A DNA stretch of 64,000 bases from Mycobacterium sp. IDR2000157661. GTDB taxonomy: Bacteria; Actinomycetota; Actinomycetes; Mycobacteriales; Mycobacteriaceae. Every line of letters starts with the position of its first letter. Position 1 is the stretch's first letter. The translations under genes and the position numbers were made by a program. The notes beneath the pieces are model-generated. The model saw only the letters and a program-made list of their open reading frames with translations, had not been told where the DNA came from and searched no databases. The stretch lies in contig NZ_CP081006.1 of the NCBI RefSeq assembly GCF_022317005.1, positions 1,922,001-1,986,000 of the forward strand, given 5' to 3'. This document shows, one piece after another, positions 18,986 through 27,464 of the stretch.

Positions 18986-20182
18986 ATGGCATACGACGTC
19001 GCCCGGGTGCGCGGTCTGCACCCGACCCTGGGCGATGGCTGGGTGCGTTTCGACGCCCAGAACGGGATGTTGCTGCCCGACACCGTCGGCAGGGCGGTGT
19101 CGACCGCCTTCCGCGGTTCGACGCCCACCCCGGTGGGGCCCCATCCGTCGGCGCAGCGCAGCGCCGCCGTCCTCGACGCCGCCCGCCAGGCGATGGCGGA
19201 TCTGGTCAACGCCGACCCGCGCGGTGTGGTTCTCGGGGCGGACCGGGCGATCCTGCTGACGTCGTTGGCCGACGCGTCGTCGTCCCGGGTGGGACTCGGC
19301 TACGAGATCGTGGTGACCAGACTCGACGACGAGGCCAACATCGCTCCGTGGTTGCGGGCCGCCAACCGGTACGGCGCCAAGGTGAAGTGGGCCGAGGTCG
19401 ACATCGAGACCGGCGAATTGCCGAGTTGGCAGTGGGAGAACCTGATCACCCGGCCGACGCGGCTGGTCGCCATCACGTCGGCGTCGGCGACCCTGGGAAC
19501 CGTCACCGATCTGCGCGCGGTGACCAAGCTAGCGCACGACCTCGGCGCGCTGGTGGTGGTCGACCATTCCGCGGCCGCGCCCTACCAGTTGATCGACATC
19601 GACGACATCGATGCCGACGTCGTCGCGGTCAACGCGTTGGCCTGGGGCGGACCGCCGATCGGCGCGCTGATCTTCCGCGACCCTTCGCTGATCGACACGT
19701 TCGGCTCGGTGTCACTGAACCCCTACGCCATCGGCCCGGCGCGGCTGGAGTTGGGCGCCCACCAGTTCGGCCTGCTCGCCGGAGCGGTGGCCAGCATCGA
19801 GTACCTGGCCTCGCTGGAGGAGTCGGCACACGGCACCCGCCGCGAACGGCTGACGGTGTCAATGCAATCGGCGAGTTCGTACATGAACCGGCTGTTCGAC
19901 TACCTGTTGATGTCGCTGCGCTCGTTGTCGGCGGTGATGGTCATCGGCAGCCCTGAGGCCCGAATCCCGGTGCTGAGCTTCGCGGTCAGCGACGTGCCCG
20001 CCGAGCGGGTCGTGCAGCGGCTCGCCGACAACGGCATCCTGGCGATCTCGAACGCAAGCTCACGGGTGCTCGACGTCATCGGCGTCAACGACATCGGGGG
20101 TGCCGTGACCGTCGGTCTCGCCCACTACACCACCACCGCCGAGGTCGACCAGCTGGTACGCGCGCTCGCCTCGCTGGGCTGA
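18986..20182 (+). CDS. Class V aminotransferase / cysteine-desulfurase-like protein lacking the PLP lysine
   Basis: A 398-residue protein with the fold of cysteine desulfurases (Rv3778c-like). The segment [17 protein letters not shown] keeps the Asp that pairs with the pyridine nitrogen, but where active enzymes have S-x-HK-x-x-GP, this one reads [16 protein letters not shown], with Ala at the lysine position. Catalysis by PLP Schiff base therefore looks lost, suggesting a pseudoenzyme or a different chemistry. ATG 18986 is chosen; the frame extends upstream to 18884. A TAGTAT near 18879 is a candidate -10. The gene ends 8 bp from the convergent oxidoreductase gene. Confidence 0.8.
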   Translation: MAYDVARVRGLHPTLGDGWVRFDAQNGMLLPDTVGRAVSTAFRGSTPTPVGPHPSAQRSAAVLDAARQAMADLVNADPRGVVLGADRAILLTSLADASSSRVGLGYEIVVTRLDDEANIAPWLRAANRYGAKVKWAEVDIETGELPSWQWENLITRPTRLVAITSASATLGTVTDLRAVTKLAHDLGALVVVDHSAAAPYQLIDIDDIDADVVAVNALAWGGPPIGALIFRDPSLIDTFGSVSLNPYAIGPARLELGAHQFGLLAGAVASIEYLASLEESAHGTRRERLTVSMQSASSYMNRLFDYLLMSLRSLSAVMVIGSPEARIPVLSFAVSDVPAERVVQRLADNGILAISNASSRVLDVIGVNDIGGAVTVGLAHYTTTAEVDQLVRALASLG

Positions 20183-20190
20183 TCTAGAGT

Positions 20191-21165
20191 TCAGTCGGCA
20201 ACGCGCAGAAGGACTTTGCCCGCCACCTCGCCGGAGTCAAGCAACTCGTGTGCGGCGCCGGCCTCCGCGACCGGGAACTCGGCGCCGATGATCGGTCGCA
20301 CCTGGCCCGTCTCGATCATCGGCCATACGTTGGCGACCACCTCGGCGACGATTTCGCTCTTACTGCCGGGCCCGCTGACCGGGCGCGAGCGCAGGGCGGT
20401 GGCGATCACGCCTGCGCGTTTGCCCAGCAGCTTGCCGATGTTAAGTTCGGCCTTCACGCCACCCTGCATCCCGATGATCACCAGTCGACCACCCACGGCG
20501 AGTGCGTCGATGTTGCGGTCGAGATAGGCGGCGCCCATGATGTCGAGAATCGCGTCGGCGCCACCCTCGGCCCGGACCCGCTCGACGAAATCCTCGTCGT
20601 GGTAGTTGATGGTCAGCTCGGCGCCCAGTTCGGCGCACAGGTCGAGCTTGTGTTGTGAGCCTGCAGTCACCGCGACGCGACTGCCGATGGCGCGGGCCAC
20701 CTGCACGCCGTGTGTTCCGATGCCACTGGCGCCGCCGTGGATCAGCACCAGTTGTCCGGCCCGCAACCCGGCCGTCATCACCAGGTTCGACCACACGGTG
20801 CAGGCGACCTCGGGCAGCGCCGCGGCCTCGTGCAGCGACACCGATTCCGGCACCGGCATCACCTGTCCGGCGGGCACAGCGACGTATTCGGCGTAGCCAC
20901 CGCCGGCGAGCAGCGCGCACACCTGTTGCCCCACGGGGCGCTCAGTCACCCCTGCGCCGAAGGCGGCGATGGTTCCCGAAACCTCGAGACCGATGACGTC
21001 GCTGGCGCCGGGTGGGGGCGGGTACTTTCCCGCCGCCTGCAGCAGGTCGGCCCGGTTGACGCCGGCGGTGCTCACCTTGATCAGCACTTCGCCATCGGAG
21101 GGCCTGACATCGGGAACGTCGCGCCAGCTCAGTCGGCCTTCCGGCGAGGCCACGATCGCACGCAT
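20191..21165 (-). CDS. NAD(P)H:quinone oxidoreductase (zinc-type alcohol dehydrogenase superfamily)
   Basis: A 324-residue MDR-superfamily reductase of the quinone oxidoreductase (QOR) type. It opens MRAIVASPEGRLSWRDVPDV, has the GVNRADLLQAAGKYPPPPGA segment typical of the PIG3/QOR branch, and the nucleotide-binding motif as VLIHGGASGIGTHGVQVA. The catalytic and structural zinc ligands of alcohol dehydrogenases are absent, as in QORs. It converges on the aminotransferase-fold gene and diverges from a MarR regulator 77 bp away, which may regulate it. It is the positional equivalent of Rv3777. Confidence 0.9.
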   Translation of the reverse strand: MRAIVASPEGRLSWRDVPDVRPSDGEVLIKVSTAGVNRADLLQAAGKYPPPPGASDVIGLEVSGTIAAFGAGVTERPVGQQVCALLAGGGYAEYVAVPAGQVMPVPESVSLHEAAALPEVACTVWSNLVMTAGLRAGQLVLIHGGASGIGTHGVQVARAIGSRVAVTAGSQHKLDLCAELGAELTINYHDEDFVERVRAEGGADAILDIMGAAYLDRNIDALAVGGRLVIIGMQGGVKAELNIGKLLGKRAGVIATALRSRPVSGPGSKSEIVAEVVANVWPMIETGQVRPIIGAEFPVAEAGAAHELLDSGEVAGKVLLRVAD

Positions 21166-21242
21166 TCAATTAACGCTACAGCCTGCACAAAGAGTCTGAT
21201 CAATCGCTCCGCAGCAACATTCCCGGCGTTTACCATGACCGG

Positions 21243-21755
21243 ATGGAGGGGATGATCGCGGGGCGTACCGCAAGCGCGATGCCCGGCTTGGACATCGCTG
21301 AACAGCGCAGTTGGCAAAATTTTCTGGACTCGGCGTTGAGGCTGTACGCGACCCTGAACCGGTCGCTGGTCGACACACATCAGCTGACGCTCAACGATGT
21401 CCGGCTGCTGGACATGCTCGACAAGTCCGCGAAGGGTTCGGCGCGGATGGGCGATCTCGCGGACGCCCTGATGTCGCTGCCGAGCAGGGTCACGCGGCAG
21501 ATACGCCGACTGGAGATGCAGGGACTGGTGCGCCGGGGCGCGAGCCCGGACGACGGCCGCGGCGTGCTGGCCAGCATCACAGACGAGGGCACAGCCGCCG
21601 TGCGCAAGGCGATGGTCACCTATGGCGAGGGAGTGCGCGCGCATTTCCTCGGGAGACTTTCGCGGCCACAGGTCGCGGCGATGGGGGAGAACTGCAGGCG
21701 TATCGGTGTCGCACTGAAGGACGGGGTACCGAACGCCAAGGTCGGTCGGGTCTGA
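21243..21755 (+). CDS. MarR-family transcriptional regulator
   Basis: A 170-residue winged-helix regulator. The helix-turn-helix covers LNDVRLLDMLDKSAKG and MGDLADALMSLPSRVTRQIRRLEMQGLV, followed by the wing RRGASPDDGRGVLASITDEG with the DxR of the MarR family. It starts at ATG 21243; ATG 21252 or 21279 in the same frame are alternatives because no strong Shine-Dalgarno separates them. It is divergent from the quinone oxidoreductase and sits 42 bp upstream of tRNA-Ser. MarR proteins often respond to phenolic or quinone compounds, which suits this neighbour, but the ligand is unknown. Confidence 0.88.
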   Translation: MEGMIAGRTASAMPGLDIAEQRSWQNFLDSALRLYATLNRSLVDTHQLTLNDVRLLDMLDKSAKGSARMGDLADALMSLPSRVTRQIRRLEMQGLVRRGASPDDGRGVLASITDEGTAAVRKAMVTYGEGVRAHFLGRLSRPQVAAMGENCRRIGVALKDGVPNAKVGRV

Positions 21756-21797
21756 CCTCTTCGCCGCCGAGGCGCCGATGGCCGTACTCTTGTCGGC

Positions 21798-21884
21798 GGT
21801 GGCGTGGCAGAGCGGCCTAATGCACTCGCCTTGAAAGCGAGAGACGGCTAACACCGTCCGGGGGTTCAAATCCCTCCGCCACCG
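21798..21884 (+). tRNA. tRNA-Ser (anticodon UGA)
   Basis: Acceptor arms GGTGGCG (21798-21804) and CGCCACC (21877-21883) pair perfectly. The anticodon stem-loop is CTCGC-CTTGAAA-GCGAG with anticodon TGA. A long variable arm (GACGGCTAACACCGTC) marks a class II serine tRNA, and the T arm carries GGTTCAAATCC. The discriminator G is 21884; CCA is not encoded. The 3' end is overlapped by the opposite-strand 13E12 gene. Confidence 0.97.
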
Positions 21885-23272
21885 CTCTCTTCATTCGTCC
21901 TCCCATCGTCGTCATCCGGCAGCAGGTACCGCTGCGGATGGTGGTAGTTGTTGACCCGAGCCTGGCCGGTATCGAGCAACGGCGGCGGAATCCATTCGAT
22001 GCGACCGTCTTTTCGTTTTCGCGTCGTCCATCCACCCTCGGTGACGAGGCGGTTGTGCGGGGGACACGCCAGCACCTCATCGGTGATGTTCGTCAGTCCA
22101 CCGTCGACCCAGTCCAGCACCGCGTGGTGCACCTCGGAGCCGTACCCGGGCACGGTGCAGCCCGGTGCCGTACACCCGCGATCCCTGGAATGCAACACAA
22201 TTCGCTGCCCGGCAGAGGCGAGCCGCTTGGTTCGCCCGAGATACAGCGGCTCCTGTGTGTGCTTGTCGAAGATTGCAAGATAGTGGTGGGCATGGCGGGC
22301 CAGGCGGATGACGTCGCTCATCGGCAGCGTCGTGCCGCCGCCTGTCACCGCAATGCCGGCGGCGGACTCCAGGTCCTGCAGCGTCGTCGAGACGATGATG
22401 GTCACCGGTAATCCCCTGTGCTTACCCAACTCTCCTGATGAGAGCACGGAGCGGCCCATCGCCTTCAGGGCATCGTGATTGCGCTGGCTCTGTGTGCGTT
22501 GATCGGCGCGCACGTGGACTTCGCTTGGCTCGCCGTCGACGCACGGTGCCTCGTCGTCTGGGTTGCACATGCCCGGCGCCGCCCACTTGCCCAGCACCGC
22601 ATCGAGCGTCGCGCGTGCTTCCGGATCGAGCAGCCCGCGGACAGGGCTCATCCCGTCGGCTTCCTGCTTGCCGATGGTGAAGTGCCGACGGCGGGCCCGG
22701 TCCACGTCGTCGAACACACCATCGGGATTCACCAGTGCGGCCAGCCGGTCGGCGGCCTGGCGCAGTACGTCCGGCGTGTGCTCTGCGGCCAGCTGCGCGA
22801 GCGTCTCCTCGCACCCTTCGCGCGTCTGATAGTCCACTGCCACTGGCAGTTCGCGGAAGAACTTGCGGATCACCCGGACATGGTCAGCGCCGAGTTCGCC
22901 CGCGGCCTGGCGCTTGGCGACGTTGGGCAGCGGTGGCTCCAGAGCCTCCCCGGTCATCGTGCGCCGAGGGCCCAGATCCTTGGCTTCGTCCAGGCGCCTG
23001 CGCGCGTCGGAGACGCCGATTCGTAGCCGCCGTTGGAGCACCTCACTCCAGTTCTTGGCGCCGATGTCTGCCGGTGCGACACGGCGGCTGAGCTCCCCGA
23101 GGATTTGGTGTTCGAGCGCCGGCGCGCGACGTCGGTCGCTTTCGAGAGTGTCGAGCAAGCCCAGCAGCTCACCGACGTCCGCCGCCTCGAGGCGCAGGTC
23201 CATGAGGCCGTCCCGAGCGGCCCGCAGGCGTGCGACTGCCGCCTCGACCTCGCTACCGGGCACCAAACTCAT
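21866..23272 (-). CDS. 13E12-repeat family / DUF222 HNH endonuclease protein
   Basis: A 468-residue protein with an N-terminal DUF222 domain (helical, LGELSRRVAPADIGAKNW onward) and a C-terminal HNH nuclease: RDRGCTAPGC, then EVHHAVLDWVDGG and CPPHNRLV supply the zinc cysteines and catalytic His/Asn. This is the 13E12 family that is multicopy in mycobacteria and occupies the Rv3776 position here. ATG 23272 is preferred over the open frame reaching 23482 because an SOS box lies 4 bp upstream of it. The last 19 bases overlap the 3' end of tRNA-Ser(UGA) on the other strand, so the final residues (GGGGI) are encoded by the tRNA complement. Confidence 0.88.
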   Translation of the reverse strand: MSLVPGSEVEAAVARLRAARDGLMDLRLEAADVGELLGLLDTLESDRRRAPALEHQILGELSRRVAPADIGAKNWSEVLQRRLRIGVSDARRRLDEAKDLGPRRTMTGEALEPPLPNVAKRQAAGELGADHVRVIRKFFRELPVAVDYQTREGCEETLAQLAAEHTPDVLRQAADRLAALVNPDGVFDDVDRARRRHFTIGKQEADGMSPVRGLLDPEARATLDAVLGKWAAPGMCNPDDEAPCVDGEPSEVHVRADQRTQSQRNHDALKAMGRSVLSSGELGKHRGLPVTIIVSTTLQDLESAAGIAVTGGGTTLPMSDVIRLARHAHHYLAIFDKHTQEPLYLGRTKRLASAGQRIVLHSRDRGCTAPGCTVPGYGSEVHHAVLDWVDGGLTNITDEVLACPPHNRLVTEGGWTTRKRKDGRIEWIPPPLLDTGQARVNNYHHPQRYLLPDDDDGRTNEESGGGGI

Positions 23273-23275
23273 AAT

Positions 23276-23291
23276 TCGAACATATATTCGA
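23276..23291 (-). promoter_or_regulatory. LexA (SOS) box upstream of the 13E12 gene
   Basis: TCGAACATATATTCGA on the plus strand matches the mycobacterial LexA consensus TCGAAC-N4-GTTCGA at 11 of 12 defined bases. It ends 4 bp from the ATG at 23272. In the gene's direction a TANNNT -10 (TATGTT) lies inside the box, 6 nt before the ATG, predicting a leaderless, DNA-damage-inducible transcript. Several 13E12 genes belong to the M. tuberculosis LexA regulon. Confidence 0.8.
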
Positions 23292-23370
23292 CCACCGACA
23301 AGAAGTGTCGATCCGGGGCCAGTGGTGCCAATGAGTTCAGAGTTGTTCCGCTGTGCCCGTCGAGCCCTGC

Positions 23371-24756
23371 TCAGTCGACCAGCTGCGCCAACGTCCGCAC
23401 GCCCGAAACGATCTGCGACTCGGTCAGATTGGCGTAGCCGAGCAGCAACCCCGGCGGTGCGGCCCCGGGATCGGCGTAACACGGCGCTAGCGCCTCGATG
23501 CGCACTCGCCGACCCGCCGCCCGGCGCACCAGTTCGTCGATCACGAAGCCATCGGGGAAGCGCACGGTGAGGTGCACTCCAGCGGCAGCGCCGAGCACGG
23601 TCGCCTGCGGCAGGTGCTGCGCCAGCGCCCGCAGCAGCACGTTGCGGCGGTTGAGGTAGCGGCGACGCATCTGACGCAGGTGACGGTCGTATCCGCCCGA
23701 TGACAGGAGGTGCGCGAACGCCAACTGGTCCATCACCGAACTCCCGGTGTCGGCAAGGCCTTTCGCCCGCGCGATCGGCCCCGCCAGATGAGATGGCACC
23801 ACCATCCAGCCGATCCGCAGTCCCGGAGCCAGCGTCTTACTCGTCGATCCCATGTACACCACGCGGTCGGGTGTGATGCCCTGCAGGGCGCCCACCGGCG
23901 CTCAGTCATAGCGATACTCGGCGTCGTAATCGTCCTCGATGATCAGCCGACCACCACGGGCCCATTCGGTCAGCGCGGCGCGGCGCGCCGCCGATAGCAC
24001 TACACCGGTCGGCGACTGGTGCGCCGGTGTGGTCAACACCGTATCGGCGCCGCTGCCTGCGAGCGCTGCGACGTCGATGCCGTCCTCGTCGACCGGCACC
24101 GGGATCGGTTCGACGCCGTTGTGCCGCAGTATCTTTCGATGTAGCCAGAAGCCTGGGTCTTCCATCGCCAGCGGCGCAGGGCGCAGCGACTGCCCCAGCA
24201 GCGCGACGGCCTGGGTGGCGCCGGAGCACAACACGATGCGCTGCGGGTCGGCGTGCACCCCGCGGGCGCGGCGCAGGTAGTCGGCCACCGCGACCCGGGC
24301 TGCCAGCAGGCCCTGCGGCGCGACGTAGCCGAAGGCGTCGGCCTCCGCATCGGCCAGGCCCTGTCGCAGTGCCCGTAGCCAGGCGTGCCGTGGAAAGCTG
24401 TGCAGGTCCGGCAATCCCGGCAGAAAGTCGACCTCGTAGCGCGGTTGGCGGTCCACGCCGCCGGTGGGATCGCCTGCGGCGGCATCCACCGTGGCCACCA
24501 CGGTGCCCGAGCCATGCCTGCTCAGCAGGAAGCCCTCGGCGACGAGTTGGCCGTAGGCATCGACCACCAGACGGCGCGACACCCCGAGGTCGGCGGCCAG
24601 CACCCGCGTCGACGGCAGCCGGGTGCCCGGGCTGAGGTGACCCGTCCGGATGGCGTCGCGCAATCCGGCTGTGAGCTGTCGGTGCAGCGGTTGACCGTCG
24701 GCGCGGTCCAGTTCCACCAGCAATTCTGGACCGGAAGTGGTACCCGAAATGGGCAT
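23371..24756 (-). pseudogene. MocR/PdxR-type regulator interrupted by a nonsense codon
   Basis: Two open segments in the same frame, 23902-24756 and 23371-23901, together encode a full-length MocR protein: a GntR winged helix (LRDAIRTGHLSPGTRLPSTR onward), an aminotransferase domain with EDDYDAEYRYD, and the PLP-lysine motif YMGSTSKTLAPGLRIGW. They are separated only by TGA at 23904-23902 exactly where Arg is expected (DDYDAEYRYD-stop-APVGALQ). One C-to-T change in the coding strand (CGA to TGA) explains it. The frame is otherwise undamaged, so the mutation is recent or a sequencing error. ATG 24756 is the likely start; TTG 24789 is an alternative. The divergent membrane-protein gene was probably its target. 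Confidence 0.85.
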
Positions 24757-24768
24757 CGAAGTGGTGCC
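24734..24768. promoter_or_regulatory. AAGTGGT direct repeats, probable MocR/PdxR operator
   Basis: GAAGTGGTACC (24734-24744) and GAAGTGGTGCC (24758-24768) are direct repeats 24 bp apart, differing at one base. They resemble the AAAGTGG-type motif described for actinobacterial PdxR proteins. They lie at the 5' end of the broken MocR gene, just upstream of the divergent gene at 24803. Confidence 0.6.
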
Positions 24769-24802
24769 TATCTTGAGGCCAGTGGACAACTAGCGTGACC
24801 GT

Positions 24803-25213
24803 ATGACAACCACGCCGACGCGCACAAGGGCTGGATTCGTCGAAGTCACCCTCATCGCGTTCGGGGTCTACGCCCTGGCCATCGGCCTGTTTATGATCGT
24901 CGCCCCCGGAACGTTCTTCGACACGCTGGGCGCCTTCGGCGTGCGCAACGACCACTATATCTTCGACAACGCCTCCTTCGAGGTGCCGCAGGGCCTGATG
25001 CTGCTGGCGGCGGTGCGATGGCCGTCGTGGCGTGTTCCCGCTCTGGCCTTCGCAACGGTGCACTGGGCGCTGCACTCGATCAGCCACCTCGTCGACCCCC
25101 ACCACGCCGCCGGCGACTGGGTCGGGTGGCTGGAGGCCGGCGGACTGGTGGTCACCACCGCGATCCTGGCGCTCGCGCTGCGCAGCAGCCTGGCGGCGGA
25201 GCGAAGCCGCTGA
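24803..25213 (+). CDS. Small four-helix membrane protein of unknown function
   Basis: A 136-residue protein with four predicted membrane helices: LIAFGVYALAIGLFMIVAP, a weakly hydrophobic stretch around LMLLAAVRWPSWRVPALAFA, VHWALHSISHLVD and VVTTAILALALRS. The intervening motif NDHYIFDNASFEVPQG is conserved in short actinobacterial membrane proteins of this kind, but I do not recognise a named function. Its stop overlaps the next start by one base (TGATG), so it is coupled to the epimerase gene. The direct repeats upstream suggest control by the now broken MocR regulator. Confidence 0.75.
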   Translation: MTTTPTRTRAGFVEVTLIAFGVYALAIGLFMIVAPGTFFDTLGAFGVRNDHYIFDNASFEVPQGLMLLAAVRWPSWRVPALAFATVHWALHSISHLVDPHHAAGDWVGWLEAGGLVVTTAILALALRSSLAAERSR

Positions 25214-26136
25214 TGCGGGTGCTGGTCGCCGGTGCGACGAGCGTGCCGGGGCTGCCGTTGCTGCGGGAGCTGATGAGGCGGGGCCACGACGTCGTCGGCG
25301 TGACCCGGTCGTCGGACAAGACCGCCGACATCGCCGCGGCCGGAGCGAGGCCCCTGGTCGCCGACGTGTTCGACGCCGAGAAGATCGACAAGGTGGTCGC
25401 CGACGTCGGCCCCGAGGCGGTGGTGTCGCTGCTGACCACCCTGCCGAAGTGGGGCCCGTTGCGCTACAAGCACTTCGAGCCTGCGCGGGAATTGTGGAGC
25501 CGCGGTGCGCCCAACCTGGTGCGCGCCGCACAGCGGTCCGCGGTACCGCGGGTCATCGCCGAGTCGGTGATCTTCGCCTACGGCTATCCGAGCAGCGGGC
25601 CCGCGCTGATCGACGAGTCCGATCCCTACCCCGGCCCGCCGCCCAAGGGCGGGGAGGCGATGCTCGCGGCGCTGCGCAGCATGGAGCAGACGGTGCTTAC
25701 GTCGGGCCGCAGCACCGATACCGAGGGGATCGTGTTGCGCTACGGCGCGTTCTACGGGCCCGGCGTGCCGCACGACGAGTTGATCACCCGGCTGGCGAAG
25801 TTCTGGGCGTTCCCTGCGGTCAGCGGCAGCGGGGTCGTGTCGTGGGTGCACATCGACGACGTCACGACGGCGACGGCCCAGGCGCTCGAGCACGGCAGGG
25901 GCGGCGAGATCTACAACATCGTCGACGATCGGCCGCAGTCGTTCGGCGACTACGTCCGCGAAGTGTCGGCCAACCTGGGCCGGCCTCGGCCGCTCCCTGT
26001 GTCGCCGAAGCTGGTAGGCCTCGTGGCGCCGTATGCGGCGGCGGCGTTCGGCACCACGTGGCTGCCGTTGTCGAACGCGAAGGCCAAGGCCGAACTCGAC
26101 TGGACGCCGCGCCCCCGGTCTACTACTCGCCGGTGA
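25213..26136 (+). CDS. NAD-dependent epimerase/dehydratase family protein
   Basis: A 307-residue extended short-chain dehydrogenase. The Rossmann motif reads MRVLVAGATSVPGLPLL (GAT-x-x-x-G), followed by LVADVFDAEKIDKVV. The usual active-site Tyr-x-x-x-Lys is not obvious: the corresponding region reads SVIFAYGYPSSG, so activity may be atypical. Later motifs GIVLRYGAFYGPG and WVHIDDVTTATAQALE are standard for NAD-dependent epimerases. It is translationally coupled to the small membrane protein upstream. The last 14 bases overlap the convergent crotonase gene. Confidence 0.83.
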   Translation: MRVLVAGATSVPGLPLLRELMRRGHDVVGVTRSSDKTADIAAAGARPLVADVFDAEKIDKVVADVGPEAVVSLLTTLPKWGPLRYKHFEPARELWSRGAPNLVRAAQRSAVPRVIAESVIFAYGYPSSGPALIDESDPYPGPPPKGGEAMLAALRSMEQTVLTSGRSTDTEGIVLRYGAFYGPGVPHDELITRLAKFWAFPAVSGSGVVSWVHIDDVTTATAQALEHGRGGEIYNIVDDRPQSFGDYVREVSANLGRPRPLPVSPKLVGLVAPYAAAAFGTTWLPLSNAKAKAELDWTPRPRSTTRR

Positions 26137-26947
26137 AGTTCGGTGCGCGCTTCTCGAAGGTCGCCTTGATGCCCTCGCTCAGATCCTTGCTCGGCAGGAA
26201 CGCGGCATTCCAGGCGGCGACATAGCGCAGCGACTCGGACACGCGGGCGATGCGCTGCTGGTCGAGCACGTCCTTGACGCCGTTGACCACCAGCGGCGGG
26301 TTGGCGGCGATCTCGGCGGCGGTCTGGTGGGCGGCCGCCAGCGAAGCCTCGGCATCGGGGTAGACGTCGTTGACGAGCCCGATTCGTTCGGCGCGCTCAC
26401 TGTCTATGTCCTTGCCCGTCAACGCCAGCTCGCGCAGATGGCCGTCGGACAGGATCAGCGGCAGCCGCGCCAGGCTGCCCACGTCGGCGACGATCGCGAT
26501 CTTGACCTCGCGGACAGAGAACTTCGCGTCGGCGCTGGCATAGCGGATGTCGACCGCCGAGATCAGGTCCACCCCGCCGCCGATGCACCAGCCGTGCACC
26601 GATGCGATGGTCGGTGTGCGGCAGTCGGCGACGGCGTTGATGGCTCCCTGCATCCGCAGGATCGTGGCGTGAAAGTCGGCTCTGGGGCGGGCCGTCGCAC
26701 CCTCGGCCAGCACCTCCGACAGCGAGCCGCCCATCGCCATCAGATCCAGGCCGTAACTGAAGTTCTTGCCCGAGCCGGTCAGCACGATGGCCCGCACGTC
26801 GCGGTCGGCGTCGAGCTTGGCGAACACCTCCGGCAGCTCGGTCCAGAACGCGGGTCCCATGGCGTTGCCCTTGCCGGGACCGATCAACGTCACTCGCGCG
26901 ACGTGGTCGTTGATGTCGACGGTGACGGATTCATAGGTGTCGGCCAT
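26123..26947 (-). CDS. echA21: Enoyl-CoA hydratase/isomerase family protein (EchA21-like)
   Basis: A 274-residue crotonase-fold protein. The oxyanion region is GKNFSYGLDLMAM and the active-site loop reads WCIGGGVDLISAVDIRYAS, then VREVKIAIVADVGSLARLP. Asp in GGGVDL, Glu in REV and Asp in VADVG align with the three acidic residues of delta(3,5)-delta(2,4)-dienoyl-CoA isomerases rather than the two Glu of enoyl-CoA hydratases, so isomerisation of odd-double-bond fatty acyl-CoAs is the better guess. Position next to the hisC2 group matches Rv3774. It ends convergently, overlapping the epimerase by 14 bp. Confidence 0.88.
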   Translation of the reverse strand: MADTYESVTVDINDHVARVTLIGPGKGNAMGPAFWTELPEVFAKLDADRDVRAIVLTGSGKNFSYGLDLMAMGGSLSEVLAEGATARPRADFHATILRMQGAINAVADCRTPTIASVHGWCIGGGVDLISAVDIRYASADAKFSVREVKIAIVADVGSLARLPLILSDGHLRELALTGKDIDSERAERIGLVNDVYPDAEASLAAAHQTAAEIAANPPLVVNGVKDVLDQQRIARVSESLRYVAAWNAAFLPSKDLSEGIKATFEKRAPNFTGE

Positions 26948-26964
26948 GGAAAAAGGCTAGCGAC

Positions 26965-27423
26965 TCACCCGCCGGGGATCCCGATCACCACCTCGTTGAC
27001 TTCGGCGTCGGGCATGAACTGGCACAACGCGTCGGCCATCAGCAGCGCGGCGAGTTCGGCCTCGGGCACGGGCGGGTTTGCCCCATCGGCGATGATCGCC
27101 CGGATGACCGCCAGCTTGGTCGCCTCGTCGAGGTCGGTGTACTCGCGGCACGACATGGTCGTCGCGTTCGGTGGCGCAGGCACCTCGGGCACGTCGGTGC
27201 TCGGCAGACCGGGGATCTGGATGTCGGGCAGGCCCGGGATCGACGGGAGCCCCGGGATGCCGGGCGTTGACGGCGAGCGCGGCGTCGTCGGCGACGACGT
27301 CAGCGGCGGCCCTGGTTCGGTGGTCATCGCGACCGACCCCTCGGTGGTCTGCGTGCATCCCGCCACGGCAAGAAGGATCAGCGCCGCCCCGGCCAACCAA
27401 GCGATCCGCACGTGCGTCCTCAC
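26965..27423 (-). CDS. Putative lipoprotein with Pro-rich linker
   Basis: A 152-residue exported protein. The signal peptide ends in a lipobox (LLAVAGC, Cys23), predicting lipidation and attachment to the outer face of the plasma membrane. A Ser/Thr/Pro-rich linker contains IPGLP three times, followed by a compact C-terminal domain from about residue 88 with two cysteines (MSCREYTDLDE and DALCQFMPD), probably a disulfide. The domain is reminiscent of small helical mycobacterial secreted domains, but I do not assign a family. It lies 17 bp upstream of the crotonase gene start on the same strand. Confidence 0.8.
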   Translation of the reverse strand: MRTHVRIAWLAGAALILLAVAGCTQTTEGSVAMTTEPGPPLTSSPTTPRSPSTPGIPGLPSIPGLPDIQIPGLPSTDVPEVPAPPNATTMSCREYTDLDEATKLAVIRAIIADGANPPVPEAELAALLMADALCQFMPDAEVNEVVIGIPGG

Positions 27424-27464
27424 CCCGGCAACGATATGCCCATGCGCGACGTAGCGTGTGCCTC

